Source: Arenimonas malthae CC-JY-1 (GTDB lineage Bacteria; Pseudomonadota; Gammaproteobacteria; Xanthomonadales; Xanthomonadaceae). Taken from it: a DNA stretch of 53,834 bases. The stretch covers positions 1 to 53,834 of the forward strand of contig NZ_AVCH01000203.1 of assembly GCF_000747075.1 (NCBI RefSeq), read 5' to 3'. The notes below the pieces were generated by a model that searched no databases, was not told where the DNA came from, and worked only from the letters and a program-made list of their open reading frames with translations. Positions within the stretch are counted from its first letter, which is position 1, and the number at the start of each line of letters is the position of its first letter. A program made the translations under genes and the position numbers. Of this stretch, positions 45,368 through 53,834 are shown one piece after another.

Positions 45368-46117
45368 TCAGTTCCGCAGGACCGCCCGGGCCAGCTCTTC
45401 CAGGCCGGCGGGGTTGGTGATTTCCAGCTCGCGCCGCTCCACCTTGACCAGGCCGTCTTCCTGCAGGCGCCGCAGCACGCGGCTCACCGTTTCCGGGGCC
45501 AGGCGCAGGTAGTTGGCGATGTCGGTGCGGGTCATGGTCAGGTGCAGGCGGGTGGCAGAAAAGCCGCGCTGCGCGAAGCGCCGCGACAGCGCCACCAGGA
45601 AGGCGGCCATGCGCTGGTCGGCGCTGTAGTCGCCGGCCAGCAGGGCGGCCTTGCCGATGTCCTGGCTGAGCAGCTTGAACAGCTGCGCCTGCAGCCCCGG
45701 CATGCGGGTGGCCAGCAGGGCCATCTTCGGGAACGAGAACCGGCACAGCATCACCGTGTCCAGCGCCACCGCGTTGCAGGGGTAGCGGGCCTCGGAAATG
45801 GCGTTGAGGCCGATGATTTCCCCGGGCAGGTGGAAGCCCAGCACCTGCTCCTGGCCGGTGGCGTCGAGCACGTAGGTCTTCACCGTGCCGGCGCGCACCG
45901 CGGCGATGGCGTTGAACTCGTCGCCCTCGCGGAAGATGTGTTCGCCTTCGTGGAAGGGCCCGATGTGCTCGACCAGCACGTGCAGGTCCATCAGCGACGA
46001 CTTGTCGTACCCCTGCGACAGGCAGGCGTCCGAGAACGCGCAAGTGCTGCAGAAATGCAGGGCGTCGCCGTCGTCGGCGATGGGGTTGTGCCGCGGGCGG
46101 TGGGCCGGCGGGCTCAC
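45368..46117 (-). CDS. fnr: Oxygen-sensing Fe-S transcription regulator of the FNR/Anr group
   Basis: Crp/Fnr-type activator of 249 residues. Cys23, Cys26 and Cys32 have exactly the FNR spacing, and Cys125 in TVMLCRFSF matches the fourth FNR cluster ligand, so a 4Fe-4S oxygen-labile cluster is expected. A cyclic-nucleotide-like beta barrel and a long dimer helix follow. The helix-turn-helix MTRTDIANYLRLAPETVSRVLRRLQEDG carries the E-x-x-S-R recognition motif that reads TTGAT/TTGAC half-sites, as found throughout this window. It is 19 bases after hemN and probably shares its promoter. Anr would be an equally fair name; a Dnr-type regulator without cysteines is excluded by the Cys residues. Confidence 0.95.
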   Translation of the reverse strand: MSPPAHRPRHNPIADDGDALHFCSTCAFSDACLSQGYDKSSLMDLHVLVEHIGPFHEGEHIFREGDEFNAIAAVRAGTVKTYVLDATGQEQVLGFHLPGEIIGLNAISEARYPCNAVALDTVMLCRFSFPKMALLATRMPGLQAQLFKLLSQDIGKAALLAGDYSADQRMAAFLVALSRRFAQRGFSATRLHLTMTRTDIANYLRLAPETVSRVLRRLQEDGLVKVERRELEITNPAGLEELARAVLRN

Positions 46118-46136
46118 GGGGACACCCCGGCCGGGC

Positions 46137-47531
46137 TCAGATGGCCTTGGAGAAGCGCGCGGGTTCGGCCTGGGCCTGGTGCAGGTAGCGGTCGAAGCAT
46201 GCCGCGATGATACGCAGCAGGAGCCGGCCGCGCGAGGTCGCCGTGATCCGGGTGGCCGAGACCTCGACCAGGCCGTCGGCCTGCAGGGGCAGCAGCCGGG
46301 CCAGGTCGTCCTGGAAATACAGGCCGAAGTCGATGGCGTGGCGCTCCTCGAGCTCGGGGATGTCCACCTCGCCCTGGCACATCAGCTGCTGGATCAGGTC
46401 GGCCCGCAGCACGTCGTCGGCGTCGAGCTGCATGCCGCGCCAGGTGGGCAGGCGGCCGTTGTCGATGGCGATCTCCCAGCTGGGCAGGTCGCGCGGGTTC
46501 TGGCTGTAGGTGTCGCCGACGTGGCTGATGGCGCTCACGCCCATGCCCACCAGGTCGCAGTCGGCGTGGGTGGTGTAGCCCATGAAGTTGCGGTGCAGGC
46601 CGCCCTTCTCCTGGGCCACCGACAGGTCGTCGCCGGGCAGGGCGAAGTGGTCCATGCCGATGTAGCGGTAGCCCGCGGCCGAAAGCTTCTCGATGGCCAG
46701 CTGCAGCAGGCCCAGCTTGTCCTCGGCGCTGGGCAGCAGGGCTTCGTCGATCTGCTTCTGCGGGCGGAACAGCTGCGGCATGTGCGCGTAGCTGTAGATG
46801 GCCAGGCGGTCGGGGCGGGTGGCCACGACGGTGTCGAGCGTGCGGCCGAAGCCCTCGCGGGTCTGGCGCGGCAGGCCGTAGATCAGGTCCACGTTGACCG
46901 AACGGAAGCCATGCTTGCGGCAATCGTCGATCACGGCCTGGGTCTCCTCCACCGACTGGATGCGGTTCACCGCGGCCTGCACGGCCGGGTCGAAGTCCTG
47001 CACGCCCAGGCTGGCGCGGTTGAAACCCATGAAGGCGAGGGCCTCGATGTCGCCCTTGTTGATGAAGCGCGGGTCGAGTTCGATCGAGAAATCGCGCGCC
47101 GGCGACTGGCTGAAGCGGAAGTGGGTGTTGAGGCTCTCGAGCAGCTCGCCGATCTGGGTAGGGCTGAAGAAGTTCGGGGTGCCGCCGCCGAGGTGGATCT
47201 GCAGCACTTCGCGGTCGCGGTCGAACAGCGGGCCGAGCAGGGCCACTTCGCGCACCAGGCGCGCCAGGTAGGTCTCGGCGCGGGCCAGGTCGCGAGTGAT
47301 GATGCGGTTGCAGCCGCAATAGAAGCAGGGGCTGAAGCAGAACGGCACGTGCGCATACAGCGACAGCCGGCGCGGGATCGGGTCGTCGTTGCTCAGCCTG
47401 GCCGCCTTCGCGAACTCCGCCGGCCCGAAGCCCGGCTTGAACTGCGGCGCGGTCGGGTAGGAGGTGTAACGGGGACCCGGCCGGTCGTAGCGGCGGAGCA
47501 GGTCGGCGTCGAAGGGGGGGATGGCAGCCAT
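46137..47531 (-). CDS. hemN: Oxygen-independent coproporphyrinogen III oxidase HemN
   Basis: Radical SAM enzyme of 464 residues converting coproporphyrinogen III to protoporphyrinogen IX without O2. The cluster motif is C65-x3-C69-x2-C72-x-C74 in PFCFSPCFYCGC; GGGTPNFFSPTQI, SIELDPRFINK, RASLGVQDFDPAVQAAVNRIQ, NVDLIYGLPRQT, YSYAHMPQLFRPQKQI and MDHFALPGDDL follow. ATG 47531 gives the HemN-typical start ...LRRYDRPGPRYTSYPTAPQF. An in-frame start at 47573 would lie inside the FNR box. There is no Shine-Dalgarno sequence, and the predicted transcript starts one base before the ATG. Confidence 0.97.
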   Translation of the reverse strand: MAAIPPFDADLLRRYDRPGPRYTSYPTAPQFKPGFGPAEFAKAARLSNDDPIPRRLSLYAHVPFCFSPCFYCGCNRIITRDLARAETYLARLVREVALLGPLFDRDREVLQIHLGGGTPNFFSPTQIGELLESLNTHFRFSQSPARDFSIELDPRFINKGDIEALAFMGFNRASLGVQDFDPAVQAAVNRIQSVEETQAVIDDCRKHGFRSVNVDLIYGLPRQTREGFGRTLDTVVATRPDRLAIYSYAHMPQLFRPQKQIDEALLPSAEDKLGLLQLAIEKLSAAGYRYIGMDHFALPGDDLSVAQEKGGLHRNFMGYTTHADCDLVGMGVSAISHVGDTYSQNPRDLPSWEIAIDNGRLPTWRGMQLDADDVLRADLIQQLMCQGEVDIPELEERHAIDFGLYFQDDLARLLPLQADGLVEVSATRITATSRGRLLLRIIAACFDRYLHQAQAEPARFSKAI

Positions 47532-47538
47532 GGCAGGC

Positions 47539-47580
47539 AGACTAGCCGCCCGTGCCGTCCCCGTCCTTGACACCGGTCAA
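47539..47580 (-). promoter_or_regulatory. FNR/Anr-type promoter of hemN-fnr, predicted to give a leaderless transcript
   Basis: Perfect dyad TTGAC-ACCG-GTCAA at 47567-47580 and -10 hexamer TAGTCT at 47544-47539, centres 32 bp apart. Counting from both elements places +1 at 47532, one base from the hemN ATG at 47531. Because fnr follows hemN closely, FNR would activate its own gene here. Confidence 0.8.
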
Positions 47581-47594
47581 GCCGCGGTGTGCGC

Positions 47595-48593
47595 TCAGAT
47601 CCATTTGGCGCGGCGCAACACGACGAAAAGCCCGGCCACCACCGCCACCGTCGCGCCCACCAGGATGGCGTAGCTGTAGCGTCCGCCCAGCTCGGGCATG
47701 TGCCGGAAATTCATGCCGTACCAGCTGGCGATGAGCGTGGGCGCGGCCAGCAGGCCGGCCCAGCCGGCCAGGCGTTTCACCACTTCGCCCTGGGCCACGG
47801 TGACCAGCGCCAGGTTCACCGACATGGCCGCGGTGAGCATTTCGCGCAGGGTGTCGGTGGCGTCGTTCACGCGCAGCGTGTGGTCGTACACGTCGCGCAG
47901 GTAGAGCCGCATTTCCTCGCCCACCAGGTTGGTGTGCACGCGGGTGAGCTGGCCGGTGATGTCCTGCATCGGGCCCACCGCCAGCCGCAGCCGGGTGAGT
48001 TCGCGCTTGAGGTCGTAGAGCTTGCGCACGGTCTCGCGGCTGAAGCTCTCGGCGAAGATGTCCTGCTCGAGCGCGTTGAGCTTCTCGCGGAAGTCGTCGA
48101 CGATGGGCAGGTAGTTGTCGACGATGAAGTCGAGCACGGCGTACAGGCCGTACGTGGGGCCGATGGCCAGCAGCTCGGGTTCGCGTTCGCAGCGGGCGCG
48201 CACCGCGTTGTAGGACAGCGAGGTGCCGTGCCGCACCGTCACCAGGTAGCGCGGGCCGACGAAGATGTGGGTTTCGCCGAAGGAAACCTTGCCTTCCAGC
48301 GCCTGGGCGGTATGCACGGCGATGAACAGCGAATTGCCGTAGGCCTCGATCTTGGGTCGCTGGTGGGCGTGGTGGGCGTCCTCGATGGCCAGGTCGTGCA
48401 GGTCGAATTCCTCCTGCAGCTTGTCGAGCAGCGATTCCTCGGGTTCGTACAGGCCCACCCAGACGAAGCTGCCGTCGTCCACGGCCAGCACGTCGCTGAT
48501 TTCGTCGAGGGTGATGTCGCGGCGGGCGCCGTCGCGGCCGTAGCGGACGCAGTTGACGACGCAGGCGGGCGAAGGCTTCTGGGCGTTTTCCAT
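47595..48593 (-). CDS. corA: CorA-family magnesium/cobalt transporter
   Basis: Inner-membrane divalent cation channel of 332 residues. A large N-terminal cytoplasmic domain (VWVGLYEPEESLLDKLQEEFDLHDLAIEDAHHAHQRPK, FLIAVHTAQ region) is followed by long helices and two C-terminal membrane segments with the selectivity signature YGMNFRHMPEL. ATG 48593 (MENAQKPSPACVVNCVRYG) is preferred; ATG 48614 would add seven residues. The 63 bases to hemN contain the hemN promoter. Confidence 0.95.
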   Translation of the reverse strand: MENAQKPSPACVVNCVRYGRDGARRDITLDEISDVLAVDDGSFVWVGLYEPEESLLDKLQEEFDLHDLAIEDAHHAHQRPKIEAYGNSLFIAVHTAQALEGKVSFGETHIFVGPRYLVTVRHGTSLSYNAVRARCEREPELLAIGPTYGLYAVLDFIVDNYLPIVDDFREKLNALEQDIFAESFSRETVRKLYDLKRELTRLRLAVGPMQDITGQLTRVHTNLVGEEMRLYLRDVYDHTLRVNDATDTLREMLTAAMSVNLALVTVAQGEVVKRLAGWAGLLAAPTLIASWYGMNFRHMPELGGRYSYAILVGATVAVVAGLFVVLRRAKWI

Positions 48594-48630
48594 GCCGGCA
48601 TCATCGGCCGGCATGGGCGCGCGGGCAAGG

Positions 48631-49830
48631 TCAGCGCTTGGGGTCGAAGGTGCGCAGCAGGGCCCAGTGCAGCGGCAACAGCAGCAGCACCCATTCCACG
48701 TTCTGCTGCGGCAGGAAGGGCAGGAATTTCATGAAGCCCGCCACCGCGGCGCCACCGGCCACCACCCACAGCAGCGGCGCGAACCGGCGCGAGGGCTCGC
48801 GGCCGCGCAGTCGCGCCCAGCCGCCCGGCAGCAAGGCCAGGCACAGCGGGCTGAGCAACAGCAGGTTTTCGTTGCCGTGCGCGGCCACGTGCGCGGTGCC
48901 CAGCCACAGGAAGGCCAGCGTCAGGCCGGCGAGGCCGGCGACCCCCCAGAAGGCGAGCGCCCCGGCGGCCAGCGCACGCGGCGCGCGGCGGCCGGACCAC
49001 AGCACCAGGCCGGCCAGGGCCAGGCCGGCCAGGAAGGCCTGGCCGCGCAGGCGCGGGGCTTCGGCGGGCGGCTGGCCGATGCGGTGCGGCAGCAGGGATT
49101 CTTCGCTGGCCACCAGCGGGCGGCCGTCCTCGAGCTTCACTTCGCGCAGGGCGTCGCGCAGGCGCATGGGGATGAAGGATTCTTCCCAGCGCGACAGCGG
49201 GCGGTCGGCATAACCGGCCAGGCCGACGTGGAAACCCACCGCCATCCACGGCGCCGGCGCGGCCAGGCGCACCGATTCGCTGCGGAAGGTGTTGCCCTGC
49301 GAGCGGCCCGACAGCTGCGCCTTGAGCGCGCCGCCCAGGGCCTGGTCGAGCGCGTCGCGCACCTTGGTGGAGCAGTTGGCGGTGTAGTAGTCGTAAGTGT
49401 AGCGGGCGTTTTCCGGGCGCGCGTGCAGGGCCAGCGCGGCGGCCAGGGCGTCCGCCTGTCCCGGCGCCAGGTCGAGCCACTGCACCACCACGCCGCGGCC
49501 GGATTGCTCGTAGCCGTACAGGTCGTGGTCCAGCGACAGCACTTCCAGCCGGTACTCCATGCGGCCGCGCACGAAGTTCCAGTGGAAGCCCGGTTCGTCG
49601 AGGTCGAAGAAGCCGAAGTTGTAGGACAGCGGGCCGGGGCCGGCCGGGTCGTCCACGACGATGGCGTTGTGGCCGAAGCGCTCCCAGAAGATTTCGCCCG
49701 GCTCCATGGTGAGCACGCCGATGCGCGGCGCCGCCGCGGCCAGGCCGGGCAGCAGCCAGGCCAGGCACAGCAGCAGGAGCACGGGCAGGGGCAGGGCGGC
49801 CGCGCCGCGGCGCCGCTCAGGCTTCCGCAT
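48631..49830 (-). CDS. DUF4105 domain membrane protein
   Basis: Protein of 399 residues with an N-terminal signal or anchor (about 10-33), a periplasmic DUF4105 domain (MEPGEIFWERFGHNAIVVDD, FGFFDLDEPGFHWNFVRGRMEYRL, YDYYTANCSTKVRDALD with a conserved Cys, PLSRWEESFIPMRLRDALREV) and four to five C-terminal membrane segments. The family is related to the N-terminal domain of Lnb-like proteins; a peptidase-like or cell-envelope role has been suggested for relatives but is unproven. Its start overlaps the end of corC by 14 bases. Confidence 0.87.
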   Translation of the reverse strand: MRKPERRRGAAALPLPVLLLLCLAWLLPGLAAAAPRIGVLTMEPGEIFWERFGHNAIVVDDPAGPGPLSYNFGFFDLDEPGFHWNFVRGRMEYRLEVLSLDHDLYGYEQSGRGVVVQWLDLAPGQADALAAALALHARPENARYTYDYYTANCSTKVRDALDQALGGALKAQLSGRSQGNTFRSESVRLAAPAPWMAVGFHVGLAGYADRPLSRWEESFIPMRLRDALREVKLEDGRPLVASEESLLPHRIGQPPAEAPRLRGQAFLAGLALAGLVLWSGRRAPRALAAGALAFWGVAGLAGLTLAFLWLGTAHVAAHGNENLLLLSPLCLALLPGGWARLRGREPSRRFAPLLWVVAGGAAVAGFMKFLPFLPQQNVEWVLLLLPLHWALLRTFDPKR

Positions 49831-50665
49831 GCACGCTCACCACGAAGGTATGCACGCGCCGGCGGTCGGCGCGGCCCACGCGGAAGTGGAAGCGGCCCAG
49901 GGCCAGTTCCTCGCCCGCCTCGGGCAGGTGGCCGATGGCCGCGGTGACCAGGCCGCCGATGGTGTCGTATTCGTCGTCCGGGAAATCGGCGCCGAACTGC
50001 TCGTTGAAGTCGCCGATCGGGGTGAGGGCGTCGACCATGAACTGGCCGTCGGCCTGGGCGGCGATGAGCTTGGCTTCGTCGGCGTCGTCGTGTTCGTCGT
50101 CGATCTCGCCGACGATCTGCTCGAGCACGTCCTCGATGGTGACCAGGCCGGCGACGCCGCCGTGTTCGTCCACCACGATGGCCATGTGGTTGCGCGAGAG
50201 GCGGAACTCCTTGAGCAGCACGTTCAGGCGCTTGGATTCGGGGATCAGCACCGCCGGGCGCAGTAGTTCGCGCACGCTGCCGGGGCCGCCGTCGGCCACC
50301 ATGCCGCGCAGCAGGTCCTTGGCCAGCAGGATGCCGAGGATCTCGTCGCGGTCTTCGCCGTGCACGGGGAAGCGGCTGTGGCCGGATTCGACCACCAGGC
50401 GCATCAGGTCCATGAACTTCGCGTCCACGGGCAGGGACACCATCTGCGAGCGGGGCACCATGATGTCGCCGACCTGCTGCTCGGACACCGACAGGGCGCC
50501 CTCGAGCATCTTCAGGGTATCGGCGCCGAGCAGGCCGTTGGCCTGGGCCTCGCGCAGGATCTCGACCAGGTCTTCCCTGGTCCGGGGTTCGCCGGAAAAG
50601 GCCAGGCTCAGGCGGTCAAGCCAGGAGCGGCGTTCCGGCAGGCTACTAGGGGAATCTTCGGACAT
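49817..50665 (-). CDS. corC: CorC/HlyC-family CBS-domain protein
   Basis: Cytoplasmic protein of 282 residues: two CBS domains (VGDIMVPRSQMVSLPVDAKFMDLMRLVVESGHSRFPVHGEDRDEILGILLAKDLL; RLNVLLKEFRLSRNHMAIVVDEHGGVAGLVTIEDVLEQIVGEIDDEHD) and a CorC_HlyC C-terminal domain (DALTPIGDFNEQFGADFPDDEYDTIGGLVTAAIGHLPEAGE). Named for a part in magnesium and cobalt efflux; it usually sits beside ybeY as here. No membrane domain, as in E. coli CorC. Confidence 0.94.
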   Translation of the reverse strand: MSEDSPSSLPERRSWLDRLSLAFSGEPRTREDLVEILREAQANGLLGADTLKMLEGALSVSEQQVGDIMVPRSQMVSLPVDAKFMDLMRLVVESGHSRFPVHGEDRDEILGILLAKDLLRGMVADGGPGSVRELLRPAVLIPESKRLNVLLKEFRLSRNHMAIVVDEHGGVAGLVTIEDVLEQIVGEIDDEHDDADEAKLIAAQADGQFMVDALTPIGDFNEQFGADFPDDEYDTIGGLVTAAIGHLPEAGEELALGRFHFRVGRADRRRVHTFVVSVHAEA

Positions 50666-50736
50666 CTCGGTAGGGCAGGCGCCACGGGGGCGGAGCGCCC
50701 GATTCTACCCGGAACCCGCGACGGGTTCATTTCGGC

Positions 50737-51198
50737 TCAATAGGGGTCGGGCAGGCCCAGCCCGGCCAGGATCTCGCGCTCGAGCTGCTCCATGGCCTCG
50801 GCCTCGCGCTCGTCCTCGTGGTCCAGGCCCAGCAGGTGCAGCACGCCGTGCACGGTGAGGTGGGCGTAGTGGGCGGCCAGGGGCTTGCCCTGGTCCTGGG
50901 CTTCCTTGGCCACCACGGGCGCGCAGATGACCAGGTCGCCCAGCAGGGGCAGGTCGACGCCCTCGGGCAGGTCGGCCGGGAAACTGAGCACGTTGGTGGC
51001 GTAGTCCTTGCCGCGGTAGTGCCGGTTCAGGGCCCGGCCTTCCTTGGCGTCCACCAGCCGGATGGCCAGGTCGGCCCGGCGGATGCGGCCCTCGGCGGCC
51101 GCGGCGGCCCATTTGCGGAAACTGGCGGCGCTGGGCAGGCCCTTGCGGGGCAGGCCGTAGCTGACGCCGACATCGAGCTGCACCGGACCCTTGGTCAT
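50737..51198 (-). CDS. ybeY: Endoribonuclease YbeY, rRNA maturation factor
   Basis: Zinc-dependent RNase of 153 residues for 16S rRNA 3' maturation. The metal-binding motif [20 protein letters not shown] (three His) is complete, preceded by [23 protein letters not shown] and [15 protein letters not shown]. Start [10 protein letters not shown] at 51198 overlaps the phoH stop. It is 71 bases upstream of corC. Confidence 0.97.
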   Translation of the reverse strand: MTKGPVQLDVGVSYGLPRKGLPSAASFRKWAAAAAEGRIRRADLAIRLVDAKEGRALNRHYRGKDYATNVLSFPADLPEGVDLPLLGDLVICAPVVAKEAQDQGKPLAAHYAHLTVHGVLHLLGLDHEDEREAEAMEQLEREILAGLGLPDPY

Positions 51199-52166
51199 TC
51201 CTGCGACTCCTTCCCGTCCCGGGCATCGTAAGCCCGGACGATGCGCGCCACCAGCGGATGCCGCACCACGTCGTGGGCGGTGAAGAAGGTGAAGCTGATG
51301 CCCTCCACCCCGCGCAGCACGTCGATGGCGTCGCGCAGGCCGGACTTCTGGTGCTTGGGCAGGTCGATCTGGCTCAGGTCGCCGGTGATCACCGCGGTGG
51401 ACCCGAAGCCGATGCGGGTGAGGAACATCTTCATCTGCTCGATGGAGGTGTTCTGCGCCTCGTCGAGGATGACGAAGGCGTCGTTGAGCGTGCGGCCGCG
51501 CATGTAGGCCAGCGGCGCGATCTCGATGACGTTGCGCTCGAGCAGCTTGGCCACCTTTTCCACGCCCAGCATTTCGTACAGCGCGTCGTAGAGCGGCCGC
51601 AGGTAGGGGTCGACCTTCTGGCTCAGGTCGCCGGGCAGGAAACCCAGCTTCTCGCCGGCCTCCACCGCCGGGCGCACCAGAAGCAGGCGCTGCACGCGGC
51701 TTTCGTTCAGGGCCTCGACCGCCATGGCCACCGCCAGGAAGGTCTTGCCGGTGCCGGCCGGGCCGATGCCGAAATTGATGTCGTGGGTGGCGATGGCGTG
51801 CAGGTATTTCGCCTGGTTGGCGCCGCGGCCACGCACCGTGCCGCGCTTGACCCGGATGGTCACTTCCTGCGGCGAAGGGCCCTGGTCGAGCCGCTCGAGG
51901 TTGGCCTGGCCCATGCGCAGGTGGATCTTGTGCGGGTCCAGGGTTTCGAAGGCAGTTTCCTCGTAGAGCGCGCGCAGCAGTTTTTCCGCCGCCTCCACCG
52001 CCGCCTCGTCGCCGGTGACGCGGAACACGTGGCCGCGGTTGGCCACTTCCACGCCCAGGCGCAGTTCCACCAGGCGCAGGTGTTCGTCGGTGGGGCCGCA
52101 CAGGTTCGCCAGGCGGACGTTGTCCTCGGGTTCGAGCGCGAAATCGCGCTGGCCGCGCTTGCTCAT
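51195..52166 (-). CDS. phoH: PhoH-like ATPase
   Basis: Cytoplasmic protein of 323 residues (PhoL/YbeZ type) with an N-terminal RNA-binding-like region and a P-loop ATPase: Walker [19 protein letters not shown], Walker [13 protein letters not shown], plus [32 protein letters not shown] and [17 protein letters not shown]. Found with YbeY in many bacteria and thought to assist RNA processing. Start ATG 52166 overlaps the miaB stop; its own stop overlaps ybeY. Confidence 0.97.
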   Translation of the reverse strand: MSKRGQRDFALEPEDNVRLANLCGPTDEHLRLVELRLGVEVANRGHVFRVTGDEAAVEAAEKLLRALYEETAFETLDPHKIHLRMGQANLERLDQGPSPQEVTIRVKRGTVRGRGANQAKYLHAIATHDINFGIGPAGTGKTFLAVAMAVEALNESRVQRLLLVRPAVEAGEKLGFLPGDLSQKVDPYLRPLYDALYEMLGVEKVAKLLERNVIEIAPLAYMRGRTLNDAFVILDEAQNTSIEQMKMFLTRIGFGSTAVITGDLSQIDLPKHQKSGLRDAIDVLRGVEGISFTFFTAHDVVRHPLVARIVRAYDARDGKESQE

Positions 52167-53524
52167 GCCAGCGCCTCCCCGGCCACCGCCACCACTTCGC
52201 CGCGCAGCGAATTGGTGCGGGCCTCGGTGATGCGCAGGTCGACGAACTGGCCCACCAGGCGGCGCGGGCCGGGGAAGTTCACGTTGCGCATGTTTTCGGT
52301 CTTGCCGGTGAGCTCGGCCGGGTCCTTGGCGCTGGGGCCCTCGACCAGCACGCGCTCGATGCCGCCGACCATGGCCTCGGAAATCCTGCGGGCATTGGCG
52401 TTGATGGCGGCCTGCAGGCGCTGCAGGCGGGCGTTGGCGACGTCGGCGGGTACTTCGTCGTGCAGGTTGGCGGCCGGCGTGCCGGGGCGGCGCGAGTAGG
52501 CGAAGGAGAAGCTCTGGTCGAAGCCGATGTCCTCGATGAGCTTCAGGGTGGCCTCGAAGTCGCGCTCGGTTTCGCCGGGGAAGCCGACGATGAAGTCCGA
52601 GCTGATCACGATGCCGGGCTTGGCCTCGCGCAGGCGGCGGATCTTTGCCTTGTACTCGAGCGCGGTGTGGCCGCGCTTCATCGCCGCCAGGATGCGGTCC
52701 GAGCCCGACTGCACGGGCAGGTGCAGGAAGCTGGCCAGCTGCGGCACGTCGCGGTGGGCTTCGATCAGGCTGTCGGTGAACTCGACCGGGTGCGAGGTGG
52801 TGTAGCGGATGCGGCCCACGCCCTCGATCTGGGCGATGGCGCGGATGAGCAGCGCCAGGTCGGCCTCGTCGCCGTCGGCGGTGGCGCCGCGGTAGGCGTT
52901 GACGTTCTGGCCCAGCAGGTGGATCTCGCGCACGCCCTGCGCGGCCAGCTGGGCGCATTCGAGCAGCACGTCGTCGAAGGGCCGGCTCACTTCCTCGCCG
53001 CGGGTGTAGGGCACCACGCAGAACGAGCAGTACTTGCTGCAGCCCTCGATGATGGAGACGAAGGCCGTGGGGCCTTCCGCGCGCGGCTCGGGCAGGCGGT
53101 CGAACTTCTCGATCTCGGGGAAGCTCACGTCCACCTGCGGGCGGCCGCTGTCGCGGCGGGCGTCGATCATGCCGGGCAGGCGGTGCAGGGTCTGCGGGCC
53201 GAACACCAGGTCGACGAAGGGCGCGCGCCTGAGGATGGCCTCGCCCTCCTGGCTGGCCACGCAGCCGCCGACGCCGATCAGCACCGGCTTGTCCTTCTTC
53301 AGGTGCTTCCAGCGGCCCAGCTGGGAGAACACCTTCTCCTGGGCCTTTTCGCGGATCGAACAGGTGTTGACCAGGATGACGTCGGCCTCGGCCTCGTCCT
53401 GGGTCAGTTCCAGGCCGTGTTCGGCGGCGAGCACGTCGGCCATGCGGGCCGAGTCGTACTCGTTCATCTGGCAACCGTGGGTCTTGATGTAGAGCTTGCC
53501 TTTCGAAGGCGAAGTCCCGGGCAT
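52163..53524 (-). CDS. miaB: tRNA-2-methylthio-N6-isopentenyladenosine synthase MiaB
   Basis: Radical SAM methylthiotransferase of 453 residues modifying A37 of tRNAs. The UPF0004 domain carries three cluster Cys ([33 protein letters not shown]), the radical SAM motif is CSKYCSFC, and a C-terminal TRAM domain covers about the last 65 residues. ATG 53524 is chosen because a longer in-frame start at 53590 lies upstream of the -10-like TACAAT. First gene of miaB-phoH-ybeY. Confidence 0.97.
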   Translation of the reverse strand: MPGTSPSKGKLYIKTHGCQMNEYDSARMADVLAAEHGLELTQDEAEADVILVNTCSIREKAQEKVFSQLGRWKHLKKDKPVLIGVGGCVASQEGEAILRRAPFVDLVFGPQTLHRLPGMIDARRDSGRPQVDVSFPEIEKFDRLPEPRAEGPTAFVSIIEGCSKYCSFCVVPYTRGEEVSRPFDDVLLECAQLAAQGVREIHLLGQNVNAYRGATADGDEADLALLIRAIAQIEGVGRIRYTTSHPVEFTDSLIEAHRDVPQLASFLHLPVQSGSDRILAAMKRGHTALEYKAKIRRLREAKPGIVISSDFIVGFPGETERDFEATLKLIEDIGFDQSFSFAYSRRPGTPAANLHDEVPADVANARLQRLQAAINANARRISEAMVGGIERVLVEGPSAKDPAELTGKTENMRNVNFPGPRRLVGQFVDLRITEARTNSLRGEVVAVAGEALA

Positions 53525-53557
53525 GGCGGCGGTTAATCCGTTCCGGAGGGGGGCGGT

Positions 53558-53563
53558 ATTGTA
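53558..53563 (-). promoter_or_regulatory. -10 element candidate of miaB
   Basis: TACAAT on the minus strand at 53563-53558, five of six consensus bases, about 34 bases before the miaB ATG. No convincing -35 at 16-18 bp spacing was found. Confidence 0.45.
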
Positions 53564-53620
53564 GCGCGGGGCCGGGGCGCCACTTGGCAAGCGGCCCCGG
53601 CAGGAGTAAACCTCGCGCCC

Positions 53621-53834
53621 ATGAACCTCCGTCGCGCCCTGCTGGCCTGCCTGCTGGCCGCCGCCGCCTTCCCGGCCGCGGCGGGCACGCTTTACCGGTG
53701 CACCGGCGCCGACGGCATCCCGAACTACACCGGCCGGAAGATCGCCGGCGCCAGCTGCAAGGTGGTGTCCACCTTCAGCCAGGCCGATGCCCGGCCCCGC
53801 GCCGCGGCGCCGTCGGCCGCCGCGGCCGGTGGCG
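53621..53834 (+). CDS. Start of a DUF4124-containing exported protein, probably a lytic transglycosylase (cut by window edge)
   Basis: The visible 71 residues comprise a signal peptide ([22 protein letters not shown]) followed by [24 protein letters not shown], a DUF4124-like motif with two Cys, and an Ala/Pro-rich linker. In Xanthomonadaceae this N-terminus belongs to soluble lytic murein transglycosylases encoded beside miaB; the catalytic SLT domain would lie outside the window, so the enzymatic call is inference. CAGGAG lies about 15 bases before the ATG. Confidence 0.65.
   Translation, partial: MNLRRALLACLLAAAAFPAAAGTLYRCTGADGIPNYTGRKIAGASCKVVSTFSQADARPRAAAPSAAAAGG

Noticed and set aside
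45368-46117. Assignment of the regulator to the heme-based Dnr group
   Set aside because: The Cys23/26/32 and Cys125 ligands of a 4Fe-4S cluster are present; Dnr proteins lack them.

Overview
The window is very GC-rich, protein-dense DNA of a gammaproteobacterium, most likely a member of the Xanthomonadales (Lysobacteraceae/Rhodanobacteraceae type). That placement is an inference from base composition, the fabA-fabB pair, the miaB-phoH-ybeY-corC block and the DUF4124 transglycosylase start beside miaB. No rRNA, tRNA, CRISPR array, insertion sequence or phage gene was seen, and no gene-free stretch exceeds about 250 bases.

Layout: (1) 1-7,208, minus strand: cbb3 oxidase operon ccoNOQP, a small membrane gene, then ccoG, ccoH and ccoI (ccoI runs off the left edge). 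(2) 7,340-16,259: denitrification core with nirK (fused to cytochrome c), nirV and a SCO gene on the minus strand, an outer-membrane barrel gene on plus, nirS (with an extra cytochrome c domain) on minus, and a divergent TonB-dependent receptor. (3) 16,336-21,610, plus: a chorismate-mutase/UbiT fusion, nadA, nadB, fabA, fabB. (4) 21,611-30,164, mostly minus: ubiV-ubiU, a periplasmic protein on plus, and an operon nnrS-sirB-PLP decarboxylase-Cds1-like enzyme-ubiD. (5) 30,247-42,952: an Fe(II) dioxygenase, an RluA-type pseudouridine synthase, a copper efflux cluster (small Cys/His protein, CusC, CusB, CusA, P-type ATPase), an ester-cyclase-like protein and a LytS/LytR-type two-component pair. 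(6) 43,013-47,531, minus: quinol NO reductase, FNR/Anr regulator, anaerobic hemN. (7) 47,595-end: housekeeping genes corA, a DUF4105 protein, corC, ybeY, phoH, miaB and the start of a lytic transglycosylase.

The theme is life at low oxygen: a high-affinity oxidase, two unrelated nitrite reductases, NO reductase, NO-response membrane proteins, oxygen-independent ubiquinone and heme synthesis, and copper handling. An Fe-S FNR/Anr regulator is encoded here. I found eleven FNR-type dyads (TTGAC/T-N4-G/ATCAA with at most a few changes) in front of almost every respiratory transcription unit. Each has a plausible -10 hexamer whose centre lies 32-33 bp from the box centre, as expected for class II activation. 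The window therefore reads as one FNR regulon laid out end to end.

Most striking: nirK and nirS lie side by side, and homologous cytochrome c modules are attached to the C-terminus of NirK and the N-terminus of NirS. No heme d1 synthesis genes, nitrate reductase or nitrous oxide reductase are in the window.
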